Shown: positions 44,795-54,008, counted from the first letter of the stretch. The stretch is DNA of 64,000 nt from Pontibacter liquoris (GCF_022758235.1 NZ_JALEBG010000001.1:1674001-1738000), one strand, 5' to 3'. The notes: generated by a model from the letters alone, not told the origin. Numbers and translations: made by a program.

Positions 44795-45580
44795 TCAGAA
44801 GGCCAGTGTAAAATGCTCTTTGGGTTGCGTGCTGCGGAAAAAGACCAGCCCGACAGCAAACAGGTCTACGGTCTGGCATACCTGTGGATGGGCTTTTATC
44901 TCCTGCCAGGCCCGCTTCATTTCCGCCGACCAGTAAATATCATCTACCACAAAAACGCTGTTTTCGTGGCGCTTGCCCAGGCAGGCGTTAAAATAGCGCA
45001 TGGTCGGCTCGTAACGGTGGTTGCCATCAAAGAACACAAAATCCAGCTGGCTTAATTGCTGCAGTTGTTGTGGCAGCGTATCGTTCAGGTTGCCTTCTAT
45101 CAGGCGTATATGCTGCAATCCAAGGTTCCGGAAGTTCTCCGTTGCCACGCCACCAATTGCGGGGCACCCTTCAAACGTATATACCTGTGCCTGCTTTCGG
45201 GCTTCGGCCAGGTAGGCAGTCGTAATGCCCAGGGAAGTGCCCAGGTCAAAAATAATGTGCGGCTGGAAATGGTTTACCAGGCGGAACAGCAACTGGCCAT
45301 ACTTGGCGGGCTTGGCAGAGGTGCGGGCGATGTGGCTTACCTTACGTAGGTGCTTTTGCCCCCGCTTCGGACCGGCTCCGAAATCAGTTACCTGTAGGTT
45401 GCGGGTGTCGTGCAGCAACTCCTGGCGAAGCTTTTCTACGCGGTCATAAGCCCCGAAATGCCCATCATGGCGAAGTACATGATTATAAAGCCCGAAAATA
45501 AAAGGGGAGTGGACGCCATGCAGCTTAAAAGCCCGCAGGCGATAACGCACGTAATCAGCAGCTATGGTCAGGAAATACAC
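44795..45580 (-). CDS. O-methyltransferase-like class I SAM methyltransferase
   Basis: This 261-residue protein has a methyltransferase fold in its C-terminal two thirds: motif I IIFDLGTSLGITTAYLAEA, acidic loop YTFEGCPAIGGVA, DFVFFDGNHRYEPTMRYF and VFVVDDIYWSAEMKRAW. This layout is that of Methyltransf_24-type O-methyltransferases. The N-terminal ~80 residues (HGVHSPFIFGLYNHVLRH) are characteristic of a Bacteroidota subgroup. Substrate unknown. Stop-to-stop contact with the DUF695 gene leaves no room for a terminator between them. Confidence 0.83.
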   Translation of the reverse strand: MYFLTIAADYVRYRLRAFKLHGVHSPFIFGLYNHVLRHDGHFGAYDRVEKLRQELLHDTRNLQVTDFGAGPKRGQKHLRKVSHIARTSAKPAKYGQLLFRLVNHFQPHIIFDLGTSLGITTAYLAEARKQAQVYTFEGCPAIGGVATENFRNLGLQHIRLIEGNLNDTLPQQLQQLSQLDFVFFDGNHRYEPTMRYFNACLGKRHENSVFVVDDIYWSAEMKRAWQEIKAHPQVCQTVDLFAVGLVFFRSTQPKEHFTLAF

Positions 45581-45883
45581 TGGCTAGTAGGAGGGATGTA
45601 TGACAAAAATGATAGATACCGCGAAGTATGGCTGGATCGTTTGTTGCTGTTACCGTAGTTGCTTAGCTTTTCAGACAAAATTCAATCGGCTCAATTGGCC
45701 CTTTCTGGCGCAAACGTCCGCTTGTGCCTATACCTACAGTTGAATTCTACCTGAAAACAAATATCGTAAACAGCCTGGGTCAAGCAGACGCTTGCACCAT
45801 TGAATGCCTTCAAATCCTGTTAATTATACTTATAAACCCCAAGTAGCTTTACTGCTGCATTTAAAGTATAAAACTGCAAATCT
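45581..45883. other. Spacer of about 300 bases
   Basis: Between two minus-strand genes. It contains two TATACTT/AAGTATA heptamers (about 45826 and 45865) and no recognised promoter consensus, terminator or gene. Confidence 0.4.
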
Positions 45884-46270
45884 TTAGTTGAGCTTGTACG
45901 GCACAACCAGGGTAAACTCCGGAATGGTGGCATTGAACTGTTTGCCGTCTACCAGGCGTTCCATCAGGTACGTGCCGCGCATTTTACCCATTCCGGTCTT
46001 CAGGTTGCATCCCGAGACGTATTCATGCGACTCCCCGGGCTCCAATGTAGGCTGCTGCCCCACAACGCCTTCGCCTTCCACTTCGCGCACCACGCCGGTC
46101 GAATCGTGGATATACCAGTGCCGGCGCAGGAGCTTCACGGTAAATTCGCTGTTATTCTCTATCTTTATCTTATAGGCAAAAACAAAGTGCTGCTGCACCG
46201 GACTGGAATAATCCGGCAGGTAGTTGGTGGTAACCGTCACTTTTACACCTTCTGTTGTTTTTGTATCCAT
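45884..46270 (-). CDS. apaG: ApaG domain protein
   Basis: This 128-residue protein matches ApaG: VTVTTNYLPDYSSPVQQHFVFAYKIKIENNSEFTVKLLRRHWYI and GEGVVGQQPTLEPGESHEYVSGC, an immunoglobulin-like all-beta fold. ApaG is linked to Co/Mg resistance in enterobacteria, but the biochemical role is unclear. It is divergent from ung, with a 101-base spacer. Confidence 0.94.
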   Translation of the reverse strand: MDTKTTEGVKVTVTTNYLPDYSSPVQQHFVFAYKIKIENNSEFTVKLLRRHWYIHDSTGVVREVEGEGVVGQQPTLEPGESHEYVSGCNLKTGMGKMRGTYLMERLVDGKQFNATIPEFTLVVPYKLN

Positions 46271-46371
46271 GTTTCAGAGTTTTATGTATACTGAGGAAAC
46301 CGTACGCAGCATAACCTGGCAACGGGAGCTGGGGCTTCCTGTATTTGCAACCCAATTTCCCATACTAACTC

Positions 46372-47034
46372 ATGAATGTAAAGATAGAAGAAAGCTGGCA
46401 AAAAGTGCTACAAGATGAATTTGAAAAGCCGTATTTCCATCAGCTTGTGTCCTTTGTTAAAGACGAATACACTTCTCAAAAAGTTTATCCGGCAGGCAAT
46501 CATGTTTTCAATGCTTTTCTGCTGTGTCCGTTCGATAAGGTGAAGGTTGTGATCCTGGGGCAGGACCCTTACCATGGCCCTAAACAAGCGAACGGCCTTG
46601 CTTTTTCCGTGAGTGACGATGTACGCATTCCGCCCTCATTGCTCAATATCTTTAAGGAGATAAAAAATGACTTGGGCAAGGACATGCCGGCAACCGGCAA
46701 CCTGGAGCGTTGGGCCGAGCAGGGCGTGCTGTTGCTGAACGCTACCCTGACCGTGCGGGCAGGCGATGCAGGCTCGCACCAGAAAAAAGGGTGGGAGGAG
46801 TTTACTGACGCCGTTGTGAAAAAGGTAAACGACTTGAAAGAACACGTCGTGTTTATGTTGTGGGGCGCTTATGCCCAGAAAAAAGGGGCTTTTATAGATG
46901 AAAGCAGGCACCTGGTACTGCGGGCTGCCCATCCCTCGCCGTTTGCCGCCGACCGGGGTTTTTTCGGAACGCACCACTTCAGCAAAGCCAACAAGTACTT
47001 AGAGGCGCACGGCGAAAAACCCATCAACTGGTAA
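46372..47034 (+). CDS. ung: Uracil-DNA glycosylase
   Basis: This 220-residue family 1 UDG shows the water-activating loop VVILGQDPYHGPKQANGLAFSV with catalytic Asp near residue 64, the LLNATLTVRAG block and the leucine loop VLRAAHPSPFAADRGFFGTHHF. It removes uracil from DNA to start base-excision repair. Full length, ATG start. Strong terminator downstream. Confidence 0.97.
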   Translation: MNVKIEESWQKVLQDEFEKPYFHQLVSFVKDEYTSQKVYPAGNHVFNAFLLCPFDKVKVVILGQDPYHGPKQANGLAFSVSDDVRIPPSLLNIFKEIKNDLGKDMPATGNLERWAEQGVLLLNATLTVRAGDAGSHQKKGWEEFTDAVVKKVNDLKEHVVFMLWGAYAQKKGAFIDESRHLVLRAAHPSPFAADRGFFGTHHFSKANKYLEAHGEKPINW

Positions 47035-47131
47035 AAGAGTAAGGCTATTAACCAGTGTGGAAGTATAGCCGGTCTTTTATTTTCCTTCCGTAAAAAGCCT
47101 AGAAGATAGTTAACTGAGAATTCTAGATAGC

Positions 47132-47180
47132 AAAAAGAGCACTCCTGTGGTTCAATTAAAACCGCAAGAGTGCTCTTTTT
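47132..47180. terminator. Bidirectional terminator between ung and the esterase gene
   Basis: AAAAAGAGCACTC and GAGTGCTCTTTTT form the outer stem; an inner GGTT/AACC stem shortens the loop. T-runs lie on both sides. It sits between convergent genes. Confidence 0.85.
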
Positions 47181-47272
47181 GTAAAACTGTTAAGCCGAGG
47201 GTTCCCGTTTGTTCAGGCCATAAATATTAGAAAGCTATGCCTCAACTCACTAACAACCATACGGGCAGGGGA

Positions 47273-48133
47273 TTATTCTTTTAAAGCTTTAAATTGTCTG
47301 AAAGCATTGGAGACGGCCTGGTGCATGATGGTAGCATGATCTTCCTGCGGCAAGTAGTCAAATAGCACCCGCACGGTTTTACTCTTTGTAGCCTGAATTT
47401 TGTCTGCCAATACGTTTGCATCTACTTCCATCACCCTTGGGATAGCCGTTGTTGTAAGCCCTTCCTTGCCGACACTGATGTAAATATCCGTTAATTGCTT
47501 AAAGGATGCATTCAGTATCTCGGGGTTCTTGTTTAATAGCGAGCCATTATCCCACCATAAACTCGGGCTTACGATAATATACTTATTGAAAAGAGTAGGA
47601 TTTTGAAACAGGATCTCCGTGGCCAACAGCCCGCCCAGCGACTGCCCGATCAGGGTTTTAGAAGATGTCGTTTTAAACTTTTTCTCTATAAAGGGCTGTA
47701 GCTCTGTTCCTATAAAGGAAATAAAAGCATCCGAATGCCCGGTGGTCGGATACTGTTTCCGGTCTGCTTCGATCGTAGTTGGATAAGTAAAGTCTCTTCT
47801 TCTATCCACTGTGGCAATGCCAACTACAATAGATTTAGGTACGATGTTGATCCATTCAAAACTGTTGTATTGCACCAGCCCGACTATGTGAATAAAATCT
47901 TCGTTAGCTGAGCCGTCCAATAAATAGATCACCGGGTATTTTACGCTGTCTGCCGGGTTATACCCTTCTGGCAGGTAGATGTTTAAGATCCGCTTCTCGC
48001 CTAATACTTTTGAATGAAGCTCGTGAATTTCGCCAAGTATAAAAGGCTTGCTTTTTTCTGCTTTCTTAGCTTTTTGCCCAAAAGCGGCTATCGTGAAAAA
48101 GCTAAGACATAATAAGACCAGTATTTTTTTCAT
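47273..48133 (-). CDS. Secreted esterase of the D-esterase (Fes/IroE-like) alpha/beta-hydrolase family
   Basis: This 286-residue protein has an N-terminal signal peptide (residues 1-20, MKKILVLLCLSFFTIAAFGQ). The hydrolase has YPVIYLLDGSANEDF, the nucleophile elbow LIGQSLGGLLATE with catalytic Ser, and a late histidine in EDHATIMHQAV, which fits the PF00756 esterase family. Such enzymes cut siderophore, mycolyl or simple esters; the substrate cannot be named. Not in an operon. Confidence 0.86.
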   Translation of the reverse strand: MKKILVLLCLSFFTIAAFGQKAKKAEKSKPFILGEIHELHSKVLGEKRILNIYLPEGYNPADSVKYPVIYLLDGSANEDFIHIVGLVQYNSFEWINIVPKSIVVGIATVDRRRDFTYPTTIEADRKQYPTTGHSDAFISFIGTELQPFIEKKFKTTSSKTLIGQSLGGLLATEILFQNPTLFNKYIIVSPSLWWDNGSLLNKNPEILNASFKQLTDIYISVGKEGLTTTAIPRVMEVDANVLADKIQATKSKTVRVLFDYLPQEDHATIMHQAVSNAFRQFKALKE

Positions 48134-48232
48134 TTGGATTGTGAATGTAGGTGTTTTAAAATGAGGTTTAACGTATTCGTGCTATAATGTGGGTGAGGCG
48201 TAGCCGAATCCTAAATTATGCACCTTGTTAGA

Positions 48233-48838
48233 CTATTTCTTTTCTGTTCGTTCAGGGAGACTGTTCAGGAGTTCAGCACACAACTTATTAGCTATAAGTC
48301 CAAGTTCAAGGCTCAAAATTGACAACGGTCTTTGGGTTAGTTTTTGCCGATCAAAGTAAGGTTTCTCATTTAAGAATTTATTCCTGACTATATATTCCGT
48401 AACTCGCATTAGGTCCTTATCAGAAGAACCTGCCTTTGCCTTAGCTTTATTGAGCAAATCGGTTAATCTGGCTTCTGTTTTCAACTCTTTATAAATTAGT
48501 ATCCCTTTCTCACCACTTTCTCCTGGGTTCATAAAAGTGCCATTTTCAGCTATCCCTCCGGTTTGTTCTATATACTTCATTGCTAGTGTATCTAGCACCA
48601 TAGCGATTTCAAGTATATCCTGGTGAAGTTCTGGATTATGGCTCTGTGGAATTCTGGCCTCAATTAAAGGATAGTAATCAAAGCTGTTTGATAGATTCAT
48701 ACCGACAGCATAATATGATAAGTCTTTTAACTCTTCTTGTGTCAGGGAAGCTTGTCTGTCAGTACAACTTATTACAAGAAAAGAAAATGATAATAGAACG
48801 ATAAAATACGTCTTAAAAGGGTAAAGTTTCAGCATCAC
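48233..48838 (-). CDS. Predicted lipoprotein of unknown function
   Basis: This 201-residue protein has a signal peptide with lipobox (LSFSFLVISC, Cys near residue 25), so it is probably an outer-membrane-anchored lipoprotein. The rest is helical and charged with no recognised domain (TQEELKDLSYYAVGMNLSNSFDYYPLIEARIPQ outline). Composition is lower in GC than neighbouring genes. It lies 99 bases upstream of the esterase gene on the same strand. Confidence 0.65.
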   Translation of the reverse strand: MMLKLYPFKTYFIVLLSFSFLVISCTDRQASLTQEELKDLSYYAVGMNLSNSFDYYPLIEARIPQSHNPELHQDILEIAMVLDTLAMKYIEQTGGIAENGTFMNPGESGEKGILIYKELKTEARLTDLLNKAKAKAGSSDKDLMRVTEYIVRNKFLNEKPYFDRQKLTQRPLSILSLELGLIANKLCAELLNSLPERTEKK

Positions 48839-48972
48839 TATTGTTTATGGTTAAGATTTAGTCTAACTATAGTATATCCGTCACGATGACGTTTATCAGC
48901 TTTATGTGCTGAGTGCAGCAGTTTGATTCTTTCTACAACTATTAAATATATACAGATTTAATTCATTCACCT

Positions 48973-49020
48973 ATAACAACAAAAAAGCCAGGCTTCTCCG
49001 CCTGGCTTTTTGTTGTTATA
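48973..49020 (-). terminator. Terminator of the parA-lepB operon
   Basis: A very long stem (about 21 base pairs, AACAACAAAAAAGCCAGGC against GCCTGGCTTTTTGTTGTT, one bulge) lies 10 bases after the lepB stop. On the minus strand it ends in a T-run. Confidence 0.88.
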
Positions 49021-49029
49021 CTTGTGTGC

Positions 49030-50136
49030 TTAGTCGATGATATGGAACAGCCTGTTCCAGCGGATCTTGTGCAGGAAGTCACCTTCCGGGTTCACCGACA
49101 TCCAGATCATCACGGCTTTACCAACCACATGGTCTTCGGGCACATAGCCCCAGAAGCGCGAGTCCTCGGAGTTGTGGCGATTGTCGCCCATCATAAAGTA
49201 GTAGTTCTGCTTAAACGTATACTTATTAGTTTCCTTGCCGTCGATGTACAGCTTGCCATTTTCCACTTTCGCATTGTCGTTGTGCTCGTAGTCTAGTATC
49301 ACCTTCTGGTAAAAAGGCAGCGAAGCTGGTGTGATAGCAACCGTAACGCCTTCCTTTGGTATATAAATGGGGCCATAGTTGTCGGCATTCCACTCATACT
49401 TGCTAGGCATTTGCGGGAAAACCGCCGGATCAGCTTTGCCTGGCAATTGCTTGAGTAAGATCACCTCTTTAATGATGTCGAGCTGGCTCATCTGGCTGGC
49501 AAGCTCCGGCGTGGCATCTACCACATAGCCGCCTTCATAAGGTTGAATATCGTTCAGGTTGATGTTGCGGTCCTGGAAGAACTTTTGCCCCAGCTGGGTG
49601 GTCGGTATCAGCAGATACTTATACTGCATCTTGGCTGGGTTTTCGATCGCTTTGCCGTTGATGTATACCTGCATGTCCTTAATCTGCAGCGAATCGCCTG
49701 GCAGGCCGATGGCGCGTTTGATATAGTTGGTGCGCAGGTCGGCAGGGTGCTGTTCTTCTGGCGGGTAGTTAAATACTACTACATCGAAGCGTTTTACCTC
49801 CGAAAAGCCTGGTAAGCGGTGCGGCTTCAGCTGGATGGCATCGGAGTAAGCCGGAATGTTGGTACCCCAGATGGTTTGGTGCGTGAGCGGGATCTGCAGC
49901 GGCGTGATAGGGGTGCGGGGGCCATAATGCAGCTTGCTCACAAACAGAAAGTCGCCTACCAGCAGCGATTTTTCCATGGAAGGAGTAGGGATCGTATAGG
50001 CCTCGAACGTAGCCCAGCGGATCAGGCTGGCCGCGATAACGGCAAAAAGAATGGCATCGCCCCATTCGCGGGCAAAGCTTTTCTTCTTTTTCGGCGTTTT
50101 TGTTTCAGGCTTGTTACCCAGAAATTTAACTTTCAT
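49030..50136 (-). CDS. lepB: Signal peptidase I
   Basis: This 368-residue enzyme cleaves Sec/Tat signal peptides at the inner membrane. There is one N-terminal membrane helix (~28-45), catalytic Ser in YTIPTPSMEKSL, box C FDVVVFNYP, catalytic Lys in NYIKRAIGLPGD, and box E YYFMMGDNRHNSEDSRFWGYVPED. It is longer than the E. coli-type core because of an insertion between boxes D and E, which is normal in Bacteroidota. It is last in the parA-parB-DUF5683-dapB-lepB operon, 15 bases after dapB. Confidence 0.95.
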   Translation of the reverse strand: MKVKFLGNKPETKTPKKKKSFAREWGDAILFAVIAASLIRWATFEAYTIPTPSMEKSLLVGDFLFVSKLHYGPRTPITPLQIPLTHQTIWGTNIPAYSDAIQLKPHRLPGFSEVKRFDVVVFNYPPEEQHPADLRTNYIKRAIGLPGDSLQIKDMQVYINGKAIENPAKMQYKYLLIPTTQLGQKFFQDRNINLNDIQPYEGGYVVDATPELASQMSQLDIIKEVILLKQLPGKADPAVFPQMPSKYEWNADNYGPIYIPKEGVTVAITPASLPFYQKVILDYEHNDNAKVENGKLYIDGKETNKYTFKQNYYFMMGDNRHNSEDSRFWGYVPEDHVVGKAVMIWMSVNPEGDFLHKIRWNRLFHIID

Positions 50137-50151
50137 CTGCTTATACTAGGA

Positions 50152-50868
50152 TTATAGATTCAGCATGTCCTTCATGCCGTAAACGCCCTGGCGCCCCTGC
50201 AGCCACTCGGCAGCCATCAGCGCGCCCTCGGCAAAGCCGGCTCGGCTGTGGGCTACATGGCTCAGTTCAATGGTATCTACCTCCGAGCTGTAGGTAACCA
50301 CATGGGTGCCCACTACATCCGGCGCACGCTCCGAAGTGATGTTTAATTTACCTTTTTCTGTTGGATTATCACCTACCCAGCCGCTTAAATTCTTGTAGCT
50401 GGCCAATATGCCTTCGGCCGCCGTAATGCCTGTGCCGCTGGGTTTATCTACCTTCTGCAAATGGTGTATCTCTTTTACAGCCACATGATAGGCCGGATAC
50501 GCCTGCATTTTGCTGGCAATGTATTCGTTGAAATGAAAAAACAGATTAACGCCTACGCTGTAATTGGAGGCATAAAAGAAAGCGCCTTTTTGTTTTTCGC
50601 AAAGCGCTACGGCTTCGTCATACTTGTTCAGCCATCCCGTAGAGCCGACTACAACCGGTATTTGGTGGGTAATGCAATAGGAGATATTGGCAAAGGCTGC
50701 GTCGGGATGCGTAAATTCTATGGCGACATCCACATTATCCGCCGTATAGCGCTGCAGCTCGTTGGTGGTAGTATGATCTATGGTGCCGGCAATCTGGTGG
50801 CCTTTTGCTAGGGCCATTTGCTCGATGGTTTTGCCCATCTTGCCATAACCAATCAGTAAAATTCTCAT
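50152..50868 (-). CDS. dapB: 4-hydroxy-tetrahydrodipicolinate reductase
   Basis: This 238-residue enzyme of lysine/diaminopimelate synthesis has nucleotide-binding ILLIGYGKMGKTIEQMA at the N-terminus, substrate-domain block KEIHHLQKVDKPSGTGITAAEGI and IELSHVAHSRAGFAEGAL. The short form (~240 residues) is usual for the phylum. It overlaps the DUF5683 gene by 4 bases. Confidence 0.95.
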   Translation of the reverse strand: MRILLIGYGKMGKTIEQMALAKGHQIAGTIDHTTTNELQRYTADNVDVAIEFTHPDAAFANISYCITHQIPVVVGSTGWLNKYDEAVALCEKQKGAFFYASNYSVGVNLFFHFNEYIASKMQAYPAYHVAVKEIHHLQKVDKPSGTGITAAEGILASYKNLSGWVGDNPTEKGKLNITSERAPDVVGTHVVTYSSEVDTIELSHVAHSRAGFAEGALMAAEWLQGRQGVYGMKDMLNL

Positions 50869-51503
50869 TTTGTGTTGGTAGTAGTATACAGGGTAAGGGT
50901 AACGCCCGGGGTAAAGCTGTTGGTGTGCGGCACCCGCATCAAATCGGGTTGCAAGCGCAGGCTCAGGTTATCGCCAACATCAAACTGCTTCATGTGGGCA
51001 TGCACGTAGGCTTCGGCGATCTGCAGGCCGTAAGCGCCAATGGATAAAAGGATCGTTAGGTCGCGGTTGCGGCGGTAGAAGTCGCGGCTATAGCGCAGGT
51101 TCTGTGTGCCCCTGGTGTTACTTACGCCATAGATGGGACTATCCACATACTTGTCGGTTTTAGTAGCTCGCTGAACAACGGCCTCTCTGAAGTCCTGGTA
51201 CTTGTTGTTATTATCGATCCAGTAATAACCCAGCACAGCGGCAGTGCCATACACAATGGGCAGCTTCCAGTAGCTTTTGTTGTAGATCTGGCCGCCTCCA
51301 GGTATAACCGCAGAGAAAAAGGCAGCTTTGGCCGGCTTATCCCAGCGGCTCAGGAAAAAGCCTTTTTTAGCATTCAGGGTATCCGCTACAGGAACAACTA
51401 CTGAGTCGGGGCCAGCCGTAATGCGTTGCCCGTGCGCAGCAGGAGCGCTAAGGTATAACGTTATACTTAACAGAAAAGCCGCAGCACCGATGTTGAGCCT
51501 CAT
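50865..51503 (-). CDS. DUF5683 membrane protein
   Basis: This 212-residue protein has a signal peptide (LNIGAAAFLLSITLYLSAPAAHG) and the DUF5683 core: FSAVIPGGGQIYNKSYWKLPIVYGTAAVLGYYW, with hydrophobic segments there and near LTILLSIGAYGLQIAEAYVHAH. It is found between parB and dapB in many Bacteroidota. Function unknown; the location suggests an envelope role. Confidence 0.87.
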   Translation of the reverse strand: MRLNIGAAAFLLSITLYLSAPAAHGQRITAGPDSVVVPVADTLNAKKGFFLSRWDKPAKAAFFSAVIPGGGQIYNKSYWKLPIVYGTAAVLGYYWIDNNNKYQDFREAVVQRATKTDKYVDSPIYGVSNTRGTQNLRYSRDFYRRNRDLTILLSIGAYGLQIAEAYVHAHMKQFDVGDNLSLRLQPDLMRVPHTNSFTPGVTLTLYTTTNTK

Positions 51504-51509
51504 GTAGCG

Positions 51510-52424
51510 TTAGTAGTTTAGGATCTCCAGTATCCGGTTCAGCTCCTCCACCGACACAAACGGGATCTTGATCTCGCCTTTGCCGTCGTTGTTGGCTTTC
51601 ACCAGTATTTTGGTGCCGAATTGCGAAGAAAGCTTTGTTTCCACGCCTTTTAACTCCTCGTCATACTTGTTAAACGAAAGCTTCTGCTGCATGTCCGGCT
51701 TTTTATTGGCATTCTGCAGGTTACGCACCAGCTCTTCCACCTTTCTAACCGACAGCTCGCGGGCCACTACTTCCTTAAATACGTCCAGTTGCTTTTCAAC
51801 CGTGTCGATGTTGATCAGCGCACGCGCATGTCCCATCGTGATGACGTTGTCTCTCAAAGCGATCTGGATATCAGGCGGCAGCTTGAGCAGACGCAAGTAG
51901 TTGGTCACCGTTGTCCGTTTTTTGCCGACGCGGTCGCCCAGCTCTTCCTGTTTCAGGCTGCACTCGGTAAGCAGGCGCTGATAGGAGAGGGCTATTTCGA
52001 TAGCGTTCAGGTTTTCGCGCTGGATGTTCTCGATCAGCGCCATTTCCAGCATCTGCTGGTCGTCAGCTTTCCGGATATAGGCCGGAATAACTGTGAGGCC
52101 GGCAATTTTGGATGCCTGGTAGCGGCGCTCCCCGGAGATCAGCTGGTAGCTGTTCTCATCGAGCCTGCGCACCGTAATGGGCTGTATGATGCCCTGGATT
52201 TTGATAGACTCCGCCAGTTCTTCCAGCGCGGCCTGATCGAAATGCGTGCGCGGCTGGTAAGGGTTGGTCTGGATCTGCTCAATAGCTATATCAGCGATGG
52301 TATTGACAGTGTTTAAGGTTTCAGAATCAATTTTGCCAGTATACTTGTTTCCCTCCAGAAGAGAGTTAAGGCCACGGCCGAGGCCGCCTTTGCGTTTAGC
52401 AGCAGAATTTTTGTTATCCGACAT
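51510..52424 (-). CDS. parB: Chromosome-partitioning protein ParB
   Basis: This 304-residue protein has an N-terminal ParB/Spo0J CTPase domain (IQTNPYQPRTHFDQAALEELAESIK; box II LISGERRYQASKIAG with the GERR motif), a central helix-turn-helix (EELGDRVGKKRTTVTNYLRLLKLP) and a C-terminal dimerisation domain. It binds parS sites and segregates the replication origin with ParA. No parS-like sequence was found by eye in this window. It lies 13 bases after parA. Confidence 0.96.
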   Translation of the reverse strand: MSDNKNSAAKRKGGLGRGLNSLLEGNKYTGKIDSETLNTVNTIADIAIEQIQTNPYQPRTHFDQAALEELAESIKIQGIIQPITVRRLDENSYQLISGERRYQASKIAGLTVIPAYIRKADDQQMLEMALIENIQRENLNAIEIALSYQRLLTECSLKQEELGDRVGKKRTTVTNYLRLLKLPPDIQIALRDNVITMGHARALINIDTVEKQLDVFKEVVARELSVRKVEELVRNLQNANKKPDMQQKLSFNKYDEELKGVETKLSSQFGTKILVKANNDGKGEIKIPFVSVEELNRILEILNY

Positions 52425-52437
52425 GTACTCTTTAAAA

Positions 52438-53220
52438 TTATTTCGCCAGCTCTACGCTGTTTTTCTCTGCAATTTCGCGGGCCAGGTTTAGGTAGCTTAA
52501 AGCGCCTTTGCTTTCTGCATCATGCAGCAGGGCAGGGATCCCAAAACTAGGCGATTCGCTCAGCTTCACATTCCGCGGAATGATCGTATCGAACACCATC
52601 TGCTGAAAATGCGTTTTCACTTCTTCCACCACCTGGTTACTCAGACGCAGGCGCACATCATACATCGTGAGCAGGATGCCCTCAATGGCCAGCTCCGGGT
52701 TTAGGCGCGACTGGATGATCTTGATGGTGTTGAGCAGCTTACCCAGGCCTTCCAGGGCAAAATACTCGCACTGCACCGGGATCACCACCGAATCGGCTGC
52801 GGTCAACGAGTTTACCGTGATCAGACCCAGGGAAGGGGAGCAGTCGATGATGATGTAATCATACTGCTGTTTCATGGGCGCAAGTGCCACCCGCATTTTT
52901 TCTTCGCGGTTGGGCATGTTGATCATCTCTACTTCGGCACCTACCAAGTCGATGTGTGACGGAATAAGGTCGAGGTATTCGATGGAAGGCGATTTAAGGA
53001 TGATGTCTGCCGCCTTAACATCCTCTACCATGCACTCGTAAATGCTGCTGGTAATGGTGGCCGGGTCAAAACCCAGGCCGGAGGTGGCATTTGCCTGCGG
53101 GTCAGCGTCAACCAGGAGCGTTTTAAACTCTAAAGCCGCCAAACTAGCCGCCAGGTTTATGGCAGTGGTGGTTTTTCCTACGCCGCCTTTTTGGTTGGCT
53201 ACCGCTATTATTTTTCCCAT
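52438..53220 (-). CDS. parA: Chromosome-partitioning ATPase ParA (Soj)
   Basis: This 260-residue MinD/ParA ATPase has deviant Walker [19 protein letters not shown] at residues ~11-20, [13 protein letters not shown] (Walker A') and [13 protein letters not shown] (Walker B). No N-terminal DNA-binding extension is present, so it is the chromosomal short form. First gene of the five-gene operon, with a predicted promoter overlapping an inverted repeat. Confidence 0.96.
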   Translation of the reverse strand: MGKIIAVANQKGGVGKTTTAINLAASLAALEFKTLLVDADPQANATSGLGFDPATITSSIYECMVEDVKAADIILKSPSIEYLDLIPSHIDLVGAEVEMINMPNREEKMRVALAPMKQQYDYIIIDCSPSLGLITVNSLTAADSVVIPVQCEYFALEGLGKLLNTIKIIQSRLNPELAIEGILLTMYDVRLRLSNQVVEEVKTHFQQMVFDTIIPRNVKLSESPSFGIPALLHDAESKGALSYLNLAREIAEKNSVELAK

Positions 53221-53242
53221 GTTATTCTAATAGGTTATAAGC

Positions 53243-53275
53243 CGAAAATATGGCAATCAAATGTTCTTAATCAAA
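53243..53275 (-). promoter_or_regulatory. Candidate parA promoter
   Basis: On the minus strand, TTTG (53275-53272) and TATTTTCG (53250-53243; one mismatch to TAnnTTTG) are separated by 21 bases. The -33 part lies inside the 3' end of the upstream FkbM gene. Confidence 0.45.
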
Positions 53276-53284
53276 CATTTGATT
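53255..53284. repeat. 9-base perfect inverted repeat over the parA promoter
   Basis: AATCAAATG (53255-53263) and CATTTGATT (53276-53284) are separated by 12 bases. It overlaps the stop codon region of the FkbM gene and sits between the -33 and -7 elements of parA. It could be an operator or a weak hairpin terminator. Confidence 0.6.
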
Positions 53285-54001
53285 ATGAACATAAAGTGCA
53301 TTAGCAAAATTCTCCCCATTTTTAATGAACTGATTTGAGACATCATACATGGAATGAAAATTGAAATTATAAGTTACCAGGTATTCATTTAACTCAGTAA
53401 ACTGGGTATTTCTTCTATTCTTAACATTAAAACCAACTTCAGCTAAAATCATCTTAATTTTACCTGACTCTAGAAAGTACTGAGCCCCTTTTAAAACTTG
53501 TAATTCGTACCCTTCGGTATCAATTTTTAAAAGGTCTATGCTATCTATTTTATTAAGAGAGCAGTAAGTATCAAGCTTTAAAACCTTAATTGTTTCTTTG
53601 CTGGCATCGCTGTTTCTATTCATCGAATTTTGATTAAGCGAATTCAGAACAGAGAGTTCTCCTTCAAATAAACTTATTTCTTCGGTTGAGTCGGAATCAC
53701 CCAGAGCTATGTTTTCTAAAACAATATTTTTTTTACCGTCTAAATTACAAACTAGCTGTTTATAAGTTGAGCTTACCGGTTCAAAGGAATAAATTTTAAC
53801 ATCCTTAAAAATGTTGTCAAAGTGTATGACGGTCTGGCCTACATTTGCACCTACATCAAAAATTGTTCTAGGTGAAAATTTTAATCTAGTATAAATATCA
53901 ACAGATAAGTCAGCTCCGATTGGCAAATACCTCTTCTTATAAATCCAATACCCTGTAATTTCTGTTAACAGGTTCTTTAGTTTATGTGAGAGATAAGCCA
54001 T
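53267..54001 (-). CDS. FkbM family methyltransferase, low-GC
   Basis: This 244-residue protein has an FkbM/Methyltransf_21 pattern: TIFDVGANVGQTVIHFDNIF as motif I, VKIYSFEPVSSTYKQL, IVLENIALGDSDSTEEI, and IDLLKIDTEGYELQVLKGA. These enzymes usually O-methylate sugars or lipids in surface glycans. Sampled lines are about 27-40 % GC against 48-50 % in parA, so the gene is probably acquired or locally relaxed. It begins 7 bases after the UPF0173 stop, on the same strand, and ends 46 bases before parA. Confidence 0.85.
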   Translation of the reverse strand: MAYLSHKLKNLLTEITGYWIYKKRYLPIGADLSVDIYTRLKFSPRTIFDVGANVGQTVIHFDNIFKDVKIYSFEPVSSTYKQLVCNLDGKKNIVLENIALGDSDSTEEISLFEGELSVLNSLNQNSMNRNSDASKETIKVLKLDTYCSLNKIDSIDLLKIDTEGYELQVLKGAQYFLESGKIKMILAEVGFNVKNRRNTQFTELNEYLVTYNFNFHSMYDVSNQFIKNGENFANALYVHNQMFD

Positions 54002-54008
54002 GGTATAC

